Numbered from the stretch's first letter, positions 27,031 through 36,413 are shown. The stretch: DNA of 64,000 nt from Sphingomonas crusticola (GCF_003391115.1 NZ_QTJP01000001.1:1054001-1118000); one strand, 5' to 3'. Notes: a model not told the origin generated them from the sequence alone. Translations and numbers: made by a program.

Positions 27031-28083
27031 ATGAACCCGTTGCTCGGCGTCTTCTTCCACTGGCTTGGTGGTCTCTCCTCCGCCAGCTTCTACGTGCCCT
27101 ACCGGGGCGTGAAGCGCTGGTCGTGGGAGATTTACTGGCTGACCGGCGGCATCTTTTCCTGGCTGCTGGCGCCGTGGTTCTTCGCCAGCATCCAGACGCA
27201 GGATCTGACCGGCGTGCTGGCGCAGACGCCGCGCGCGACCCTATTGTGGCCAATCTTCTTCGGAATGCTGTGGGGGTTTGGCGGGCTCACCTACGGCCTC
27301 ACGATGCGCTATCTCGGCCTCTCGCTCGGCATGGCGGTGGTACTCGGCCTGTGCACCGTGTTCGGGACGCTCATCCCGCCGCTATTCCAGGGCGATTTCG
27401 CCGCCAAACTGCTCGATACGGCGAGCGGCAATATCGTTCTCCTCGGCCTTGCCGTAACGATGGCCGGCATCATCGTCGTGGCGCTGGCCGGCGCGCGTAA
27501 GGACGCAGCGCTCTCGCCCGAACAGAAAGCGGCAGCGGTCGCCGAGTTCGATTTCCGCAAGGGCATCGCGGTCGCGATCTTCTCCGGGATCATGTCCTCC
27601 TGCTTCGCCTTCGGGCTGGCGGCGGGCGAGCCGATCAAGGCCTTGTCGGCAGCGGCGGGCACCGGGCCTTTATGGACGGGCCTCCCAATCCTGTGCCTGG
27701 TCATGCTCGGCGGCCTGATCACCAACGCGATCTGGTGCATCTACCTGATCACCAAGAATCGCAGCGGCGGCCAATGGGCGGGCGGCGGCGATGCCGCGGG
27801 CGCGCCCTTGCTGGCCAATTTCCTGCTGTGCGCGCTGGGCGGCACGCTGTGGTATTTCCAATTCTTCTTCTACACGATGGGCGAGAGCCAGATGGGACGC
27901 TTCGGCTTCTCGTCGTGGACGCTGCACATGGCCTCGATCATCATCTTCGGCACGATCTGGGGCTTCGCCTTTCGTGAATGGAAGGATGCCGCGCCCCGGC
28001 TGAAGGCGATGGTGTGGAGCGGCGTAGGCCTGCTCGTGCTCGCCACCATCATCATCGGCTACGGTAATAGCCTCGCCATATGA
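27031..28083 (+). CDS. rhaT: L-rhamnose/proton symporter
   Basis: A 350-residue inner-membrane protein with about ten hydrophobic segments. The N-terminal GVFFHWLGGLSSASFYVPY and KRWSWEIYWLTGGIFSWL and the segment GLTYGLTMRYLGLSLGMAV match the RhaT family. It imports L-rhamnose with H+. The start at 27031 has GAGGAGAAAG before it. It sits directly after the lactonase gene and its TGA overlaps the ATG of the GH43 gene. Confidence 0.93.
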   Translation: MNPLLGVFFHWLGGLSSASFYVPYRGVKRWSWEIYWLTGGIFSWLLAPWFFASIQTQDLTGVLAQTPRATLLWPIFFGMLWGFGGLTYGLTMRYLGLSLGMAVVLGLCTVFGTLIPPLFQGDFAAKLLDTASGNIVLLGLAVTMAGIIVVALAGARKDAALSPEQKAAAVAEFDFRKGIAVAIFSGIMSSCFAFGLAAGEPIKALSAAAGTGPLWTGLPILCLVMLGGLITNAIWCIYLITKNRSGGQWAGGGDAAGAPLLANFLLCALGGTLWYFQFFFYTMGESQMGRFGFSSWTLHMASIIIFGTIWGFAFREWKDAAPRLKAMVWSGVGLLVLATIIIGYGNSLAI

Positions 28084-29756
28084 GTATCAAACAAATCCAG
28101 TTCGCGCTGAGCTTGTCGAAGCGCCGTCCTGTTCTTGCCGGCGCAAGAAAGAAGAGCAGGGCTTCGACAGGCTCAGCCCGAACGGGATTTGCTGTCGCCA
28201 TAGCTCTGGTCGCCCCATTCGCCCCACCGGCGATGGCCGCTGGCACCTATACCAACCCGATCCTGTACGCCGATTATTCCGACCCCGACGTGATCCGCGT
28301 CGGGCGCGATTATTATCTGGTCGCGTCCAGCTTCCATTTCTCACCCGGTCTGCCGGTGCTGCATTCGCGCGATCTGGTCCATTGGTCGATCATCGGCCAT
28401 GTCCTGCCGCGCCTGCCGTTCGCGCCGCAATATGACATGCCGGGCCCGCACACGCTCACCGACAGGATTTCCAAGCCGATCGGCGGCACGCGCTATGCGG
28501 GCGGCGTGTGGGCGCCATCGCTGCGTTTCCACAAAGGCCTGTTCTACGCTTACTGGCCGACGCCCGACGAAGGCATCTTCATGGCGACCGCGCGCAATCC
28601 GGCCGGGCCGTGGAGCAATCCGGTCACGGTGATTGCCGGTGCCGGTTACGAGGACCCCTGCCCCTTCTGGGACGATGATGGCAGGGCCTGGCTGATCCAC
28701 GGCAAGGTCGGTGCCGGTCCGCTGATCCTCCATCGCATGACCGATGACGGCACGCGCGTGCTCGACGACGGGGTCGTGGTCGCCAAGGACCCTGAGCGGC
28801 TGCCGGTGCTGGAGGGGCCCAAGCTCTATAAGCGCAACGGCTATTATTACATTTTCGCGCCGATCGGGGGGGTCGGCACCGGCCCGCAGGCGGTGGGCCG
28901 CGCCCGCATCATCACCGGCCCCTATGAATGGCGCGACGTACTCAAGCCGGGATCGACCGCCGTCCAGGGCCCGCACCAGGGCGGCTACGTCGAGACCCCC
29001 GACGGCAAAGGCTGGTTCATCCACTTCAACTCGACCGGCGCGTTCGGCCGGATCGATTATCTGGAGCCCGTGCGCTGGGTCGCCGATTGGCCGGCGATGG
29101 GCGACGCGGAGCCTGGCGCCACCTGGGGCCAGCCGGTCGCGACGCACGCCATGCCCGCCCCCGCCGTAGCCGCCCGGCTGCAGGATTCGGACGAATTCTC
29201 CGGCCCTAAGCTCGGCCTGCAATGGTCGTTCAACCACAATCCCGACGACAAGGGCTGGAGCCTGAGCGAGCGGCCCGGCTTCCTGCGCCTGCGTGCGGGC
29301 CGGTCCGAGCATCTCGTCACCGCGCGCAACACGCTGACGCAAGTCCTGCAAGGCCCGCGCAGCACGATCGTCGCCCGCTTCGACGTCAGCCGCATGGCCG
29401 ACGGTCAGCGCGCCGGCCTCGCCATGTTCGGTGTCGGTCCGAGCTGGATCGGCGTCGTGCGCGAGGCGGGCAAGACCCGCGTGACGCTTGCCTCCAAGGG
29501 CGAGGAGACCGCGGCGGTCGAACTGAGCCGGCCGACGATCGACCTGCGAGCCTCGGTCGGTCCCGATCAGAAAGCCCGCTACGCCTATAGCCTCGATGGC
29601 GGCCGTACCTTCGCACCATTCGGTGGCGCCATCCCGCTCGCCCCTTTCTCCTGGTGGAAAGGGGCACGTCCCGCATTGTTCACCTTCAACAAGCAAGCCG
29701 CACAGGGCCACGTCGATATCGATTGGGTCCATGTCGCGGCCGAGAGGATCAATTGA
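28080..29756 (+). CDS. GH43-family glycosidase with element-modified N-terminus
   Basis: A 558-residue protein. Residues 37-55 or so form the hydrophobic part of a signal peptide (GFAVAIALVAPFAPPAMAAG). The five-bladed propeller carries the GH43 triad: Asp in DYSDPDVIRVG, Asp in YEDPCPFWDDDG and Glu in LEGPKLYKRNGYYY. A C-terminal beta-sandwich (about 370-558) resembles the GH43 C2 domain. It probably cuts xylose or arabinose residues from side chains. Codons 8-36 come from a palindromic repeat inserted just after the start, giving an unusually long basic n-region. It overlaps rhaT by 4 nt and the GH28 gene by 1 nt. Confidence 0.88.
   Translation: MSIKQIQFALSLSKRRPVLAGARKKSRASTGSARTGFAVAIALVAPFAPPAMAAGTYTNPILYADYSDPDVIRVGRDYYLVASSFHFSPGLPVLHSRDLVHWSIIGHVLPRLPFAPQYDMPGPHTLTDRISKPIGGTRYAGGVWAPSLRFHKGLFYAYWPTPDEGIFMATARNPAGPWSNPVTVIAGAGYEDPCPFWDDDGRAWLIHGKVGAGPLILHRMTDDGTRVLDDGVVVAKDPERLPVLEGPKLYKRNGYYYIFAPIGGVGTGPQAVGRARIITGPYEWRDVLKPGSTAVQGPHQGGYVETPDGKGWFIHFNSTGAFGRIDYLEPVRWVADWPAMGDAEPGATWGQPVATHAMPAPAVAARLQDSDEFSGPKLGLQWSFNHNPDDKGWSLSERPGFLRLRAGRSEHLVTARNTLTQVLQGPRSTIVARFDVSRMADGQRAGLAMFGVGPSWIGVVREAGKTRVTLASKGEETAAVELSRPTIDLRASVGPDQKARYAYSLDGGRTFAPFGGAIPLAPFSWWKGARPALFTFNKQAAQGHVDIDWVHVAAERIN
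28100..28185. repeat. palindromic element (VRAEPVEA class) inside the GH43 5' coding region
   Basis: The arms GTTCGCGCTGAGCTTGTCGAAG and, inverted, CTTCGACAGGCTCAGCCCGAAC enclose a second hairpin around CTTGCCGGCGCAAG. Sister copies are at 46303-46384 and 48883-48962. It is read through in frame by the GH43 gene. Confidence 0.85.
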
Positions 29757-31342
29757 TGATCGACCGCCGCTCACTGCTCGCCGGGTCCGCCGCGCTGATC
29801 GCCGCCGCCGCGCACCTCCCAGCCTTCGCTGCCGACATGCCCGACGAAAGTTGGGTCAACGTCCGCCATTTTGGCGCCAAGGGAGACGGCACCACCATCG
29901 ATACGCCCGCGATCAACAAGGCAATCGACTATGCCGCGGCGCGCGGCGGCGGCACGGTTTATTTCCCGCCCGGCACCTACGCCTGCTACACCATCCGCCT
30001 GAAGAGCAAGATCGCGCTCTACCTCGATCATGGCGCGGTCATCCTTGCCGCCCCTGCGCCCGACAACGGTATCGGCGGCTATGATCTCGCCGAGCGGCAG
30101 GATGCCGCGATCGAGCCGTTCCAGGATTATGGCCACAACCATTGGCGCAACAGCCTGATCTGGGGTGAGAGCCTGTCGGACATCGCCGTGCTCGGGTCCG
30201 GCCTGATCTGGGGCAAGGGCCTGGGGCGCGGCGACGGCAAGGACAATTACCTCAAGGATCCCAACGGACCGGGCACGGCCAACAAGGCGATCGCGCTCAA
30301 GAATTGCCACAACGTGCTGCTGCGGGATTTCAAGATATTGGAAGGCGGCTGGTTCGGCCTGTTGCTGACCGGCGTCGACAATCTCACGATCGACAATCTG
30401 CTGATCGATACCAACCGCGACGGCATGGACATCGATTGCTGCCGCAACGTCCGCGTCTCCAACTGCACGGTCAATTCGCCTTGGGACGACGGCATCTGCC
30501 CCAAGTCGAGCTATGCGCTCGGCTATCCCCGCTCGACCGAGAATCTCACGATCACCAACTGCATGGTCACCGGCAATTATGTGATCGGATCGGTGCTCGA
30601 CGGCACCTGGAAGAAGATGGGCCCGGAATTTGCCGGCCACGTCCATGGCCGCATCAAGTTCGGCACCGAAAGCAATGGCGGCTTCAAGAACATCACCATC
30701 GCCAATTGCACCTTCGACGACAGCCAGGGGCTCGCGCTGGAGACGGTCGACGGCGCCAATATGGAGGATGTGACCGTCAGCAACATCACCATGCGCGGCA
30801 GCTTCTCCTCGCCCTTCTTCTTGCGGTTGGGCCGACGCATGCGTGGCCCCGCCGGGCGGCCGATCGGAACCCTCAAGCGCGTGATGATCACCAACGTCAC
30901 CTCGTCCGGTGCCGGCTTCCTGCCCTCGATCATCGCCGGTCTGCCGGATCATCCGGTCGAGGACGTCAAGATCAGCGACGTCTATCTCCATCAGGTCGGC
31001 GGCGCGCCGGAAGCGATGGCGCACCTCGTCCCGCCCGCCAATGAGGACATGTATCCCGAACCCAAGATGTTCGGCGACTTGCCCGCCACCGGCTTCTTCG
31101 TCCGCCACGCCCGCAACGTCGAGATGAGCAATGTCGAGGTGGCCGTGGCGAGACCCGATCCGCGCCCGACCTTCCGGCTGGAAAATGTCGACGGGGCGCG
31201 CTTTGCAAATGTTCGCGGTGCGGGCGCCTTATTCTCGTTCAAGGACGTTCGCGGCTTCCGCTCGGTCCTGCCCGATCTGCGGGCCGCTTCGATCGCGAAC
31301 GGCATCGCGACCGTGCGGGACGAGAAACTGCTGCTGCGCTGA
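29756..31342 (+). CDS. GH28 polygalacturonase / rhamnogalacturonase-like enzyme
   Basis: A 528-residue secreted protein with a twin-arginine-like signal (MIDRRSLLAGSAALIAAAAH, cut near AFAAD). The N-terminal VNVRHFGAKGDGTTIDTPAINKAID opens the right-handed beta-helix typical of pectinases. Catalytic-region motifs are NRDGMDIDCCRNV and PWDDGICPKSSYALG (paired Asp residues). The later repeats (ITIANCTF, NMEDVTVSNITMRG) are helix turns. It would hydrolyse galacturonate linkages in pectin or rhamnogalacturonan. It is the last gene of the rhmD operon and overlaps GH43 by 1 nt. Confidence 0.9.
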   Translation: MIDRRSLLAGSAALIAAAAHLPAFAADMPDESWVNVRHFGAKGDGTTIDTPAINKAIDYAAARGGGTVYFPPGTYACYTIRLKSKIALYLDHGAVILAAPAPDNGIGGYDLAERQDAAIEPFQDYGHNHWRNSLIWGESLSDIAVLGSGLIWGKGLGRGDGKDNYLKDPNGPGTANKAIALKNCHNVLLRDFKILEGGWFGLLLTGVDNLTIDNLLIDTNRDGMDIDCCRNVRVSNCTVNSPWDDGICPKSSYALGYPRSTENLTITNCMVTGNYVIGSVLDGTWKKMGPEFAGHVHGRIKFGTESNGGFKNITIANCTFDDSQGLALETVDGANMEDVTVSNITMRGSFSSPFFLRLGRRMRGPAGRPIGTLKRVMITNVTSSGAGFLPSIIAGLPDHPVEDVKISDVYLHQVGGAPEAMAHLVPPANEDMYPEPKMFGDLPATGFFVRHARNVEMSNVEVAVARPDPRPTFRLENVDGARFANVRGAGALFSFKDVRGFRSVLPDLRAASIANGIATVRDEKLLLR

Positions 31343-31389
31343 ATTCAGCGATCCACCATCATCTTCGCGAGAATGACGGCGGCGAAGGC

Positions 31390-31773
31390 TCAGCTACCTC
31401 GCCTCGCCGCTTCTAGTGCGATGCCCGCAAGATTATGCCCCCGCCTGACATGGCGCAGGCGCACGCGCTCGAAACCCTCTGCCTTCGCAACGAACGCCGT
31501 CAAATGCGGCCGAAGATTCGCCGACCGGCACGGCGACTTACCCGAGGCCTGGTTTACGATCAGCCGCGAGTCGCCGACGAGGAGCACGTCGGTCGCGCCC
31601 AGGGCTCGAGCGACATCCAGTCCATGGAGAACCGCCAGCCACTCGGCATCATCATTGGTCCCGACGCCGATATCGGCCGCACGGAAAGTTTGCCCGCGCA
31701 CGACCACCGCGACCTCGATAGGTCCAGGGTTGGGCCTGCACCCACCATCGAAGAACAGCTTCAATTGCGCCAC
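31390..31773 (-). CDS. RNase H-like protein, possibly altered active site
   Basis: A 127-residue single-domain protein of the RNase HI fold. Visible acidic positions are Asp in LFFDGGCRPNPGP, Glu in NDDAEWLAVLHGL and Asp in LLVGDSRLIVNQASGK. The fourth carboxylate, normally the Asp of an AD-x-LA motif near the C-terminus, is replaced: the region reads RRGHNLAGIALEAA. It may use the nearby Glu or have reduced activity. It lies 10 nt downstream of the ParA-like gene on the same strand, so the two are probably co-transcribed. Confidence 0.8.
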   Translation of the reverse strand: MAQLKLFFDGGCRPNPGPIEVAVVVRGQTFRAADIGVGTNDDAEWLAVLHGLDVARALGATDVLLVGDSRLIVNQASGKSPCRSANLRPHLTAFVAKAEGFERVRLRHVRRGHNLAGIALEAARRGS

Positions 31774-31783
31774 GACTCGCCAG

Positions 31784-32512
31784 CTACGCCGTCACGACGC
31801 GCCGCTCAATGTCCTGCCACAGTGCCGCGATTGCCTGCGACATGGGCGCGCGGGGCGCATAGACGCCGACCGGCGCGTGACGGTCCGCCATCTGCTCCAC
31901 AAGGCTCGCCATCGGCAAGGCATGCTGCGTCGGCGCGGCGTCGAGCGCGGCGCGATGGGCAAGCCTGCGGCGATCCACCATGTTGAACACTGTCACCACC
32001 GCCGGTGCGCCCTTGCGGCCGCCGAAATGGCTGATCAGCTCCTCCGCAGCACGTGCCGACAAGGTCGAAGGAATGACCGGCAGCACGATCAAGGATGCGC
32101 CGCGGATGATCTGCTCGGCGGTCACACCCAGGCCCGGCGGGCAATCGATGATGATACGGTCATAGCTCTTGTCGAGCGCTTCCGAGATGCGCAGCAGCCG
32201 CTTTTTGCGGTCGATTTCGGCAAACAGCAGGTCGAGCGTGCGCAGCGACGCGTCGGCCGGCAGCAGATCGAGATTGGGAATTGCGGTCGGAACGATCAGT
32301 TTGCGCGGCGCCAGATCGCGTTCGATCACCGCACGGGCCTCGTCGCCCGCCGCACGGTCCGGCTTGAGGATGAAGCTCGCGCCAGCCTGCGCGTCGAGAT
32401 CCCACAACAAGGTGCGACGGCTGGATAGGCTTGCCGCCGCCCAGGCAAGATTGACTGCGAGCGTGGTCTTACCGACCCCGCCCTTCGAACTGTAAACCGC
32501 TATTCGCGCCAT
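31784..32512 (-). CDS. ParA/MinD-family ATPase, orphan
   Basis: A 242-residue P-loop ATPase with the deviant Walker A KGGVGKTT at residues 10-17, Walker A' LLWDLDAQAG and Walker B RIIIDCPPG. No ParB gene, origin-like repeats or plasmid genes are next to it, so it is not an obvious replicon partition system. Such orphan ParA proteins position cellular cargo or act in division control. It is followed after 10 nt by the RNase H-like gene. The role is unknown. Confidence 0.85.
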   Translation of the reverse strand: MARIAVYSSKGGVGKTTLAVNLAWAAASLSSRRTLLWDLDAQAGASFILKPDRAAGDEARAVIERDLAPRKLIVPTAIPNLDLLPADASLRTLDLLFAEIDRKKRLLRISEALDKSYDRIIIDCPPGLGVTAEQIIRGASLIVLPVIPSTLSARAAEELISHFGGRKGAPAVVTVFNMVDRRRLAHRAALDAAPTQHALPMASLVEQMADRHAPVGVYAPRAPMSQAIAALWQDIERRVVTA

Positions 32513-32554
32513 CGCGACAGCATAGCCGTGCCGCGCGACCGATTTGTGACAGCA

Positions 32555-34102
32555 TTAGAAAATCGTCGGTCGGCCGCCCTTCGCGAGATATTCCTTCATC
32601 AGTGATAATTTAGCCGGTGGCAGCAATGGCTCGCTCGCGATCGGATCGCCGAGGGCGAGGATCGAGGGCGCTACACTTTCGAATTTCGGCCAGCGCGGCA
32701 AATTGGCGCCATTAGGATCGCCGCTCCTGATGAAGTTCAGCCAATAATGGGAGACGCGCTCGCTGAACGTGCGGTCGGCCAGCGTGAAGGCGCGTTCGGG
32801 CGATGCGTCGAAGGTCCGGAAGACATACGGAATCTCGGACGAGTGGAAGGCGCGCCAGCGTGCGGATTGGGGCCCGGGCTCGGCATGGTCATAGCGATAG
32901 ACATAGGTCGGTTGACCACCTTTCCGCTGGGTGCTCGCCCAGGCGTAGATCGCGCCCAGACCACGATCGCGGCGGACCTGCATGTTGGCCGCACTGCGCT
33001 CTGCCTCGGTCGCAGCCGGATAAAGCTGCGCGAAGCGGGAGGCCATCGCCCCATAGGTTTGCGCCAGCAGGACGCTGAGCGTGGCCGCGTCGCTCGCGCC
33101 ATAGCCGCTGCTCATCGCGCTGCCTTCGTCGGCATTGAGGCCGACCAGCATCGGCACGTCGCTGACGGGGGCAGTGCCGGGCAACAGCACGCCATCGATG
33201 ACCGGCCCGAAGCGAACGGCATTGCCACCCTTGCTTGCTACCAGCGCCTCGCTCGGCATCGCGCGCAACGCCGCGATCGAGCCCGCGCCCTTTTCCTGCG
33301 CGAAGGCGAGGCCGGCTTGCTCGGCCTGAGCCAGAGGAAGGGTTCGTGTCGGCTCGGGCAATCCGCTCTCGCCGATCGCCCGGGCGAACAGGCCCTTGGC
33401 AAGCGGCGACGCAACAAGTTCGTGCACAGCCATTGATCCCGCGGATTGCCCGGCGATGGTGACCCGCGCCGGATCGCCACGGAGGGCACCGATATTAAGG
33501 CGCACCCAGCGCAGCGCGGCGACCATGTCCTGCAGGCCATAATTGGCACGCGGCCCTGCCCCGGCTTCGCGCGTGAGTTCGGGATGCGCGAGGAAGCCGA
33601 ACGGGCCGACGCGATAGTTGATCGTGACGACAACGATTCCGCGCGCCGCCAGCGCCCGCCCGTCATAGATCGGGATCGCGCCCGACCCCGAATTGAACCC
33701 GCCGCCGTGGATCCAGACGAGCACCGGCAGCTTTCCCGAGCCGTGCTTCGGCGTCCACACGTTGAGGAACAGGCAATCCTCGCTGATATCGCCCTGCACG
33801 ACATATTCATGCGACCACGGGCCGAAGCCCTGCGGCGACACGGCCTGCCAACAGCTCGACCCGAACTTTATCGCCGGGCGTATCCTGGCCCATGGCGAGA
33901 CCGGCTGCGGCGGACGCCAGCGATTGGCGCCGGTCGGCGGGGCGGCATAGGGGATGCCCAGGAACGCCTCGACATTGCCTCGGAGCAGTCCCTCGACCTT
34001 GCCTGCCATGGTTGCGGCGACGGGAGCCGCTGCGGCCTGCACCGTCCCGCACGCCATTAGCAATAGCGCGACAGCCGCGCCAAGTATGCCGCGCGCCATC
34101 AT
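32555..34102 (-). CDS. type B carboxylesterase, probable lipoprotein
   Basis: A 515-residue alpha/beta hydrolase. The N-terminus MMARGILGAAVALLLMAC has a lipobox-like LMAC, suggesting a lipoprotein. Family motifs are AFLGIPYAAPPTG, EDCLFLNVWTP, the oxyanion HGGGFNSGSG, the nucleophile elbow AGQSAGS (Ser), Glu in NADEGSAM and His in FHSSEIPYVF. It could remove acetyl or other esters from plant polysaccharides. It starts 17 nt after the GH3 gene on the same strand, so the two form a likely operon. Adjacent ATGs at 34102 and 34099 are both possible. Confidence 0.88.
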   Translation of the reverse strand: MMARGILGAAVALLLMACGTVQAAAAPVAATMAGKVEGLLRGNVEAFLGIPYAAPPTGANRWRPPQPVSPWARIRPAIKFGSSCWQAVSPQGFGPWSHEYVVQGDISEDCLFLNVWTPKHGSGKLPVLVWIHGGGFNSGSGAIPIYDGRALAARGIVVVTINYRVGPFGFLAHPELTREAGAGPRANYGLQDMVAALRWVRLNIGALRGDPARVTIAGQSAGSMAVHELVASPLAKGLFARAIGESGLPEPTRTLPLAQAEQAGLAFAQEKGAGSIAALRAMPSEALVASKGGNAVRFGPVIDGVLLPGTAPVSDVPMLVGLNADEGSAMSSGYGASDAATLSVLLAQTYGAMASRFAQLYPAATEAERSAANMQVRRDRGLGAIYAWASTQRKGGQPTYVYRYDHAEPGPQSARWRAFHSSEIPYVFRTFDASPERAFTLADRTFSERVSHYWLNFIRSGDPNGANLPRWPKFESVAPSILALGDPIASEPLLPPAKLSLMKEYLAKGGRPTIF

Positions 34103-34119
34103 GTCTCTTTCGGAAGGCT

Positions 34120-36333
34120 CTACTTCGCGACCCCGGCGCCTGCAGGCAAATGCCGTTCGGGCATGGTCACGATCACGCTGGTTCCGCGATCGGCGGCAGA
34201 ACTCGCAAGCGTCACACGATATTTGCCGGCCGCGACCTTCCAGCCCGGACGCGCGCTGTCCCACATACCCAGCAGGCGCGGATCGATGGTCACGGTGGCG
34301 CTGCTGGCTCGGCCAGGTGCGAGCGTCAGCTTGGTGAAGGCGCCGAGCCGTTTCGGGGCTTCCCACCCACCGGCGGCGGGCGACACATAGATTTGCGCGA
34401 CATGCTTGCCCGCGACACTGCCGGTATTGCGGACCGTGAAACTGGCCACGATCGTCCCGCGCTTCACGCCCGCCGACAGCCCACTCTGCTGGAAACTGGT
34501 ATAGGAAAGGCCATGGCCGAACGGAAAGAGCGGCCGAGTTCCGTTCTTGTCGAACCATTTGTAGCCGACTGCCGCGCCTTCGCTGAACCGTACGTCGAAA
34601 ATTTCCTTCTCGCCGCGATTGAGCCCGTCAATCTCCGCGCGCGGCCAGTCGCTCGCGGCGCGGCCGAACGTGGCCGGCAGATGGCCCGAGGGATTGACCT
34701 TGCCGGTGAGGATACGCGCGATTGCCTCGCCGCCCTTGCTGCCAGGATACCAGGCTTCGACCGCGCCTCTCACGCGGTCGATCCACGGCATTAAAACGGG
34801 GCCGCCGGTTTGGAGCACGACCACGGTGTTCGGGTTGGCGCGAGCGACGGCATCCACCAGTGCATCCTGGTTGTCGGGCAGCGTCAGCGGAAAATCGAGC
34901 GATTCCGCGGTCCACTGCGTCACGAATACGATCGCGACGTCCGCCTTGCTGGCGACAGTCGCGGCAGCGGCAGGGTCGCTGCCGTCGGCCCACGAGATCC
35001 GCGCGCCCGGCCGTTCCGCCTTCAGCGCCTTCAAGGGAGAAGAAGGCGCATAGACGATCGGGCCAGGCCAGCTCTTCGGCCCCTCGCCATGCACGGCGGA
35101 TCCGCCACGCGGATAGACCTGCGCCGAGCCGCCGCCGGTCAGCACCCCGACATCGGCGTGGCCGCCGATGATGGCGATCCGCCGCGCGGTCCCCGCCAGC
35201 GGCAGGATATGCCCGTCATTCTTGAGCAGAACGATACCCTCTTCGGCATCGGCCTGGCTGACCGCCTCGTGTGCGGCATAAGGAATTCGATTGTCCGGGG
35301 TAGGCGGGTTGTCGGCCGCGCCGCTTTCGATCAGCACGCGGGCAATGCGGCGCACCTTGTCGTCCAGCACCGCCATCGGCACGCGCCCGTCGGCGATCGC
35401 CGCCTTCAACTTGTCGCGATAGACATAGTCGGCCGGCTTCTGAACGCCGGCTTCCTGGTCGAGCCCATTGAGGGCGTTCTTGACCGTATCGTGCATGGCG
35501 CCCCAGTCGGACATGACAAAGCCCTTATAGCCCCAGTCATGCTTCAGGACCTTGTTGAGCAGCCAATCATTCTGGCACGCCCATTCGCCGTTAACGAGAT
35601 TGTAGCTGCACATGATGGAGCCGGGGCTGCTCTGTTCGATTGCGATCTGGAAGGCGAGCAGGTCGGACATCCGCGCCGACGGTTCGTCGATCAGGATATT
35701 GACCGTCGTGCGGCGGCGCTCCTGATCGTTGAACGCGAAATGCTTGATGGTCGTGATGATCTGGTTGGACTGGATGCCGCGCACGATCGCGCCGACCATC
35801 GTGCCGGCCAGCAGCGGATCCTCTCCACCATATTCGAAATTGCGGCCATTGCCGGGCTCGCGCAGCAGGTCGACGCCGCCCGCCAGCATGGTGTTGAAGC
35901 CGGAGGCACGCGCCTCCGCACCGATCATCGCGCCCCCGCGTACCGCGAGATCCGGGTTCCACGTCGATGCCGTGAGGATGCCGGCCGGCAGCGCGGTACG
36001 CTGCAGATCGGGAACGGCAACGCCCTGGGTGGCAACGCCGCTTCCCGCGTCGGTCTGCCATTGCGGCGTGAAATTGAGGCGGGGAACGCCCGGCACAAAG
36101 CCGGCGGACTGGCGGCGCGCCCCGGGGTCGCGATATTCATTCCAGGCGACCTGGGTGCCATAATAGCTCGTCACCAGCAGCAATTTCTCGTCGGTCGTCA
36201 TTGCTCCGACGAGGAGATTGGCGCGCGCGTCGGCATTCAGCGCCTTGTTCTGCCAGGCCAGCGGCGCTGCGGCCGCGAGGGGCGAGCATAAAGCAAGAGC
36301 CGCAACGGTCGCGAGGATGCGGGTAATTTTCAT
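34120..36333 (-). CDS. GH3-family beta-glycosidase
   Basis: A 737-residue secreted enzyme with a signal peptide (MKITRILATVAALALCSPLAAA) and AGAGGGGATC before the start. The N-terminal barrel has TDAGSGV, LREPGNGRNFEYGGEDP, IKHFAFNDQERRR and the nucleophile Asp in FVMSDWGAMHD. The second domain (about 370-570) has GGGSAQVYPRGGSA, and a fibronectin-III-like domain ends the protein. Usual activities are beta-glucosidase or beta-xylosidase. Together with the esterase and the GH43/GH28 enzymes it fits plant-wall breakdown. Confidence 0.92.
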   Translation of the reverse strand: MKITRILATVAALALCSPLAAAAPLAWQNKALNADARANLLVGAMTTDEKLLLVTSYYGTQVAWNEYRDPGARRQSAGFVPGVPRLNFTPQWQTDAGSGVATQGVAVPDLQRTALPAGILTASTWNPDLAVRGGAMIGAEARASGFNTMLAGGVDLLREPGNGRNFEYGGEDPLLAGTMVGAIVRGIQSNQIITTIKHFAFNDQERRRTTVNILIDEPSARMSDLLAFQIAIEQSSPGSIMCSYNLVNGEWACQNDWLLNKVLKHDWGYKGFVMSDWGAMHDTVKNALNGLDQEAGVQKPADYVYRDKLKAAIADGRVPMAVLDDKVRRIARVLIESGAADNPPTPDNRIPYAAHEAVSQADAEEGIVLLKNDGHILPLAGTARRIAIIGGHADVGVLTGGGSAQVYPRGGSAVHGEGPKSWPGPIVYAPSSPLKALKAERPGARISWADGSDPAAAATVASKADVAIVFVTQWTAESLDFPLTLPDNQDALVDAVARANPNTVVVLQTGGPVLMPWIDRVRGAVEAWYPGSKGGEAIARILTGKVNPSGHLPATFGRAASDWPRAEIDGLNRGEKEIFDVRFSEGAAVGYKWFDKNGTRPLFPFGHGLSYTSFQQSGLSAGVKRGTIVASFTVRNTGSVAGKHVAQIYVSPAAGGWEAPKRLGAFTKLTLAPGRASSATVTIDPRLLGMWDSARPGWKVAAGKYRVTLASSAADRGTSVIVTMPERHLPAGAGVAK

Positions 36334-36413
36334 GCTGAGATCCCCTCTTCTATTATCGTGAATCTCTTACGAAGCCGCGCGGCCGAGCGCAATCGTGCGG
36401 CCGTACGACAGCA

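Noticed and set aside
31343-31389. Possible terminator after the GH28 gene
   Set aside because: No stem followed by a T-run could be found, only a fragment resembling a dispersed repeat.
31784-32512. ParA gene as sign of an integrated plasmid
   Set aside because: No ParB, replication gene, parS-like sites or mobility genes nearby; base composition matches the surroundings.
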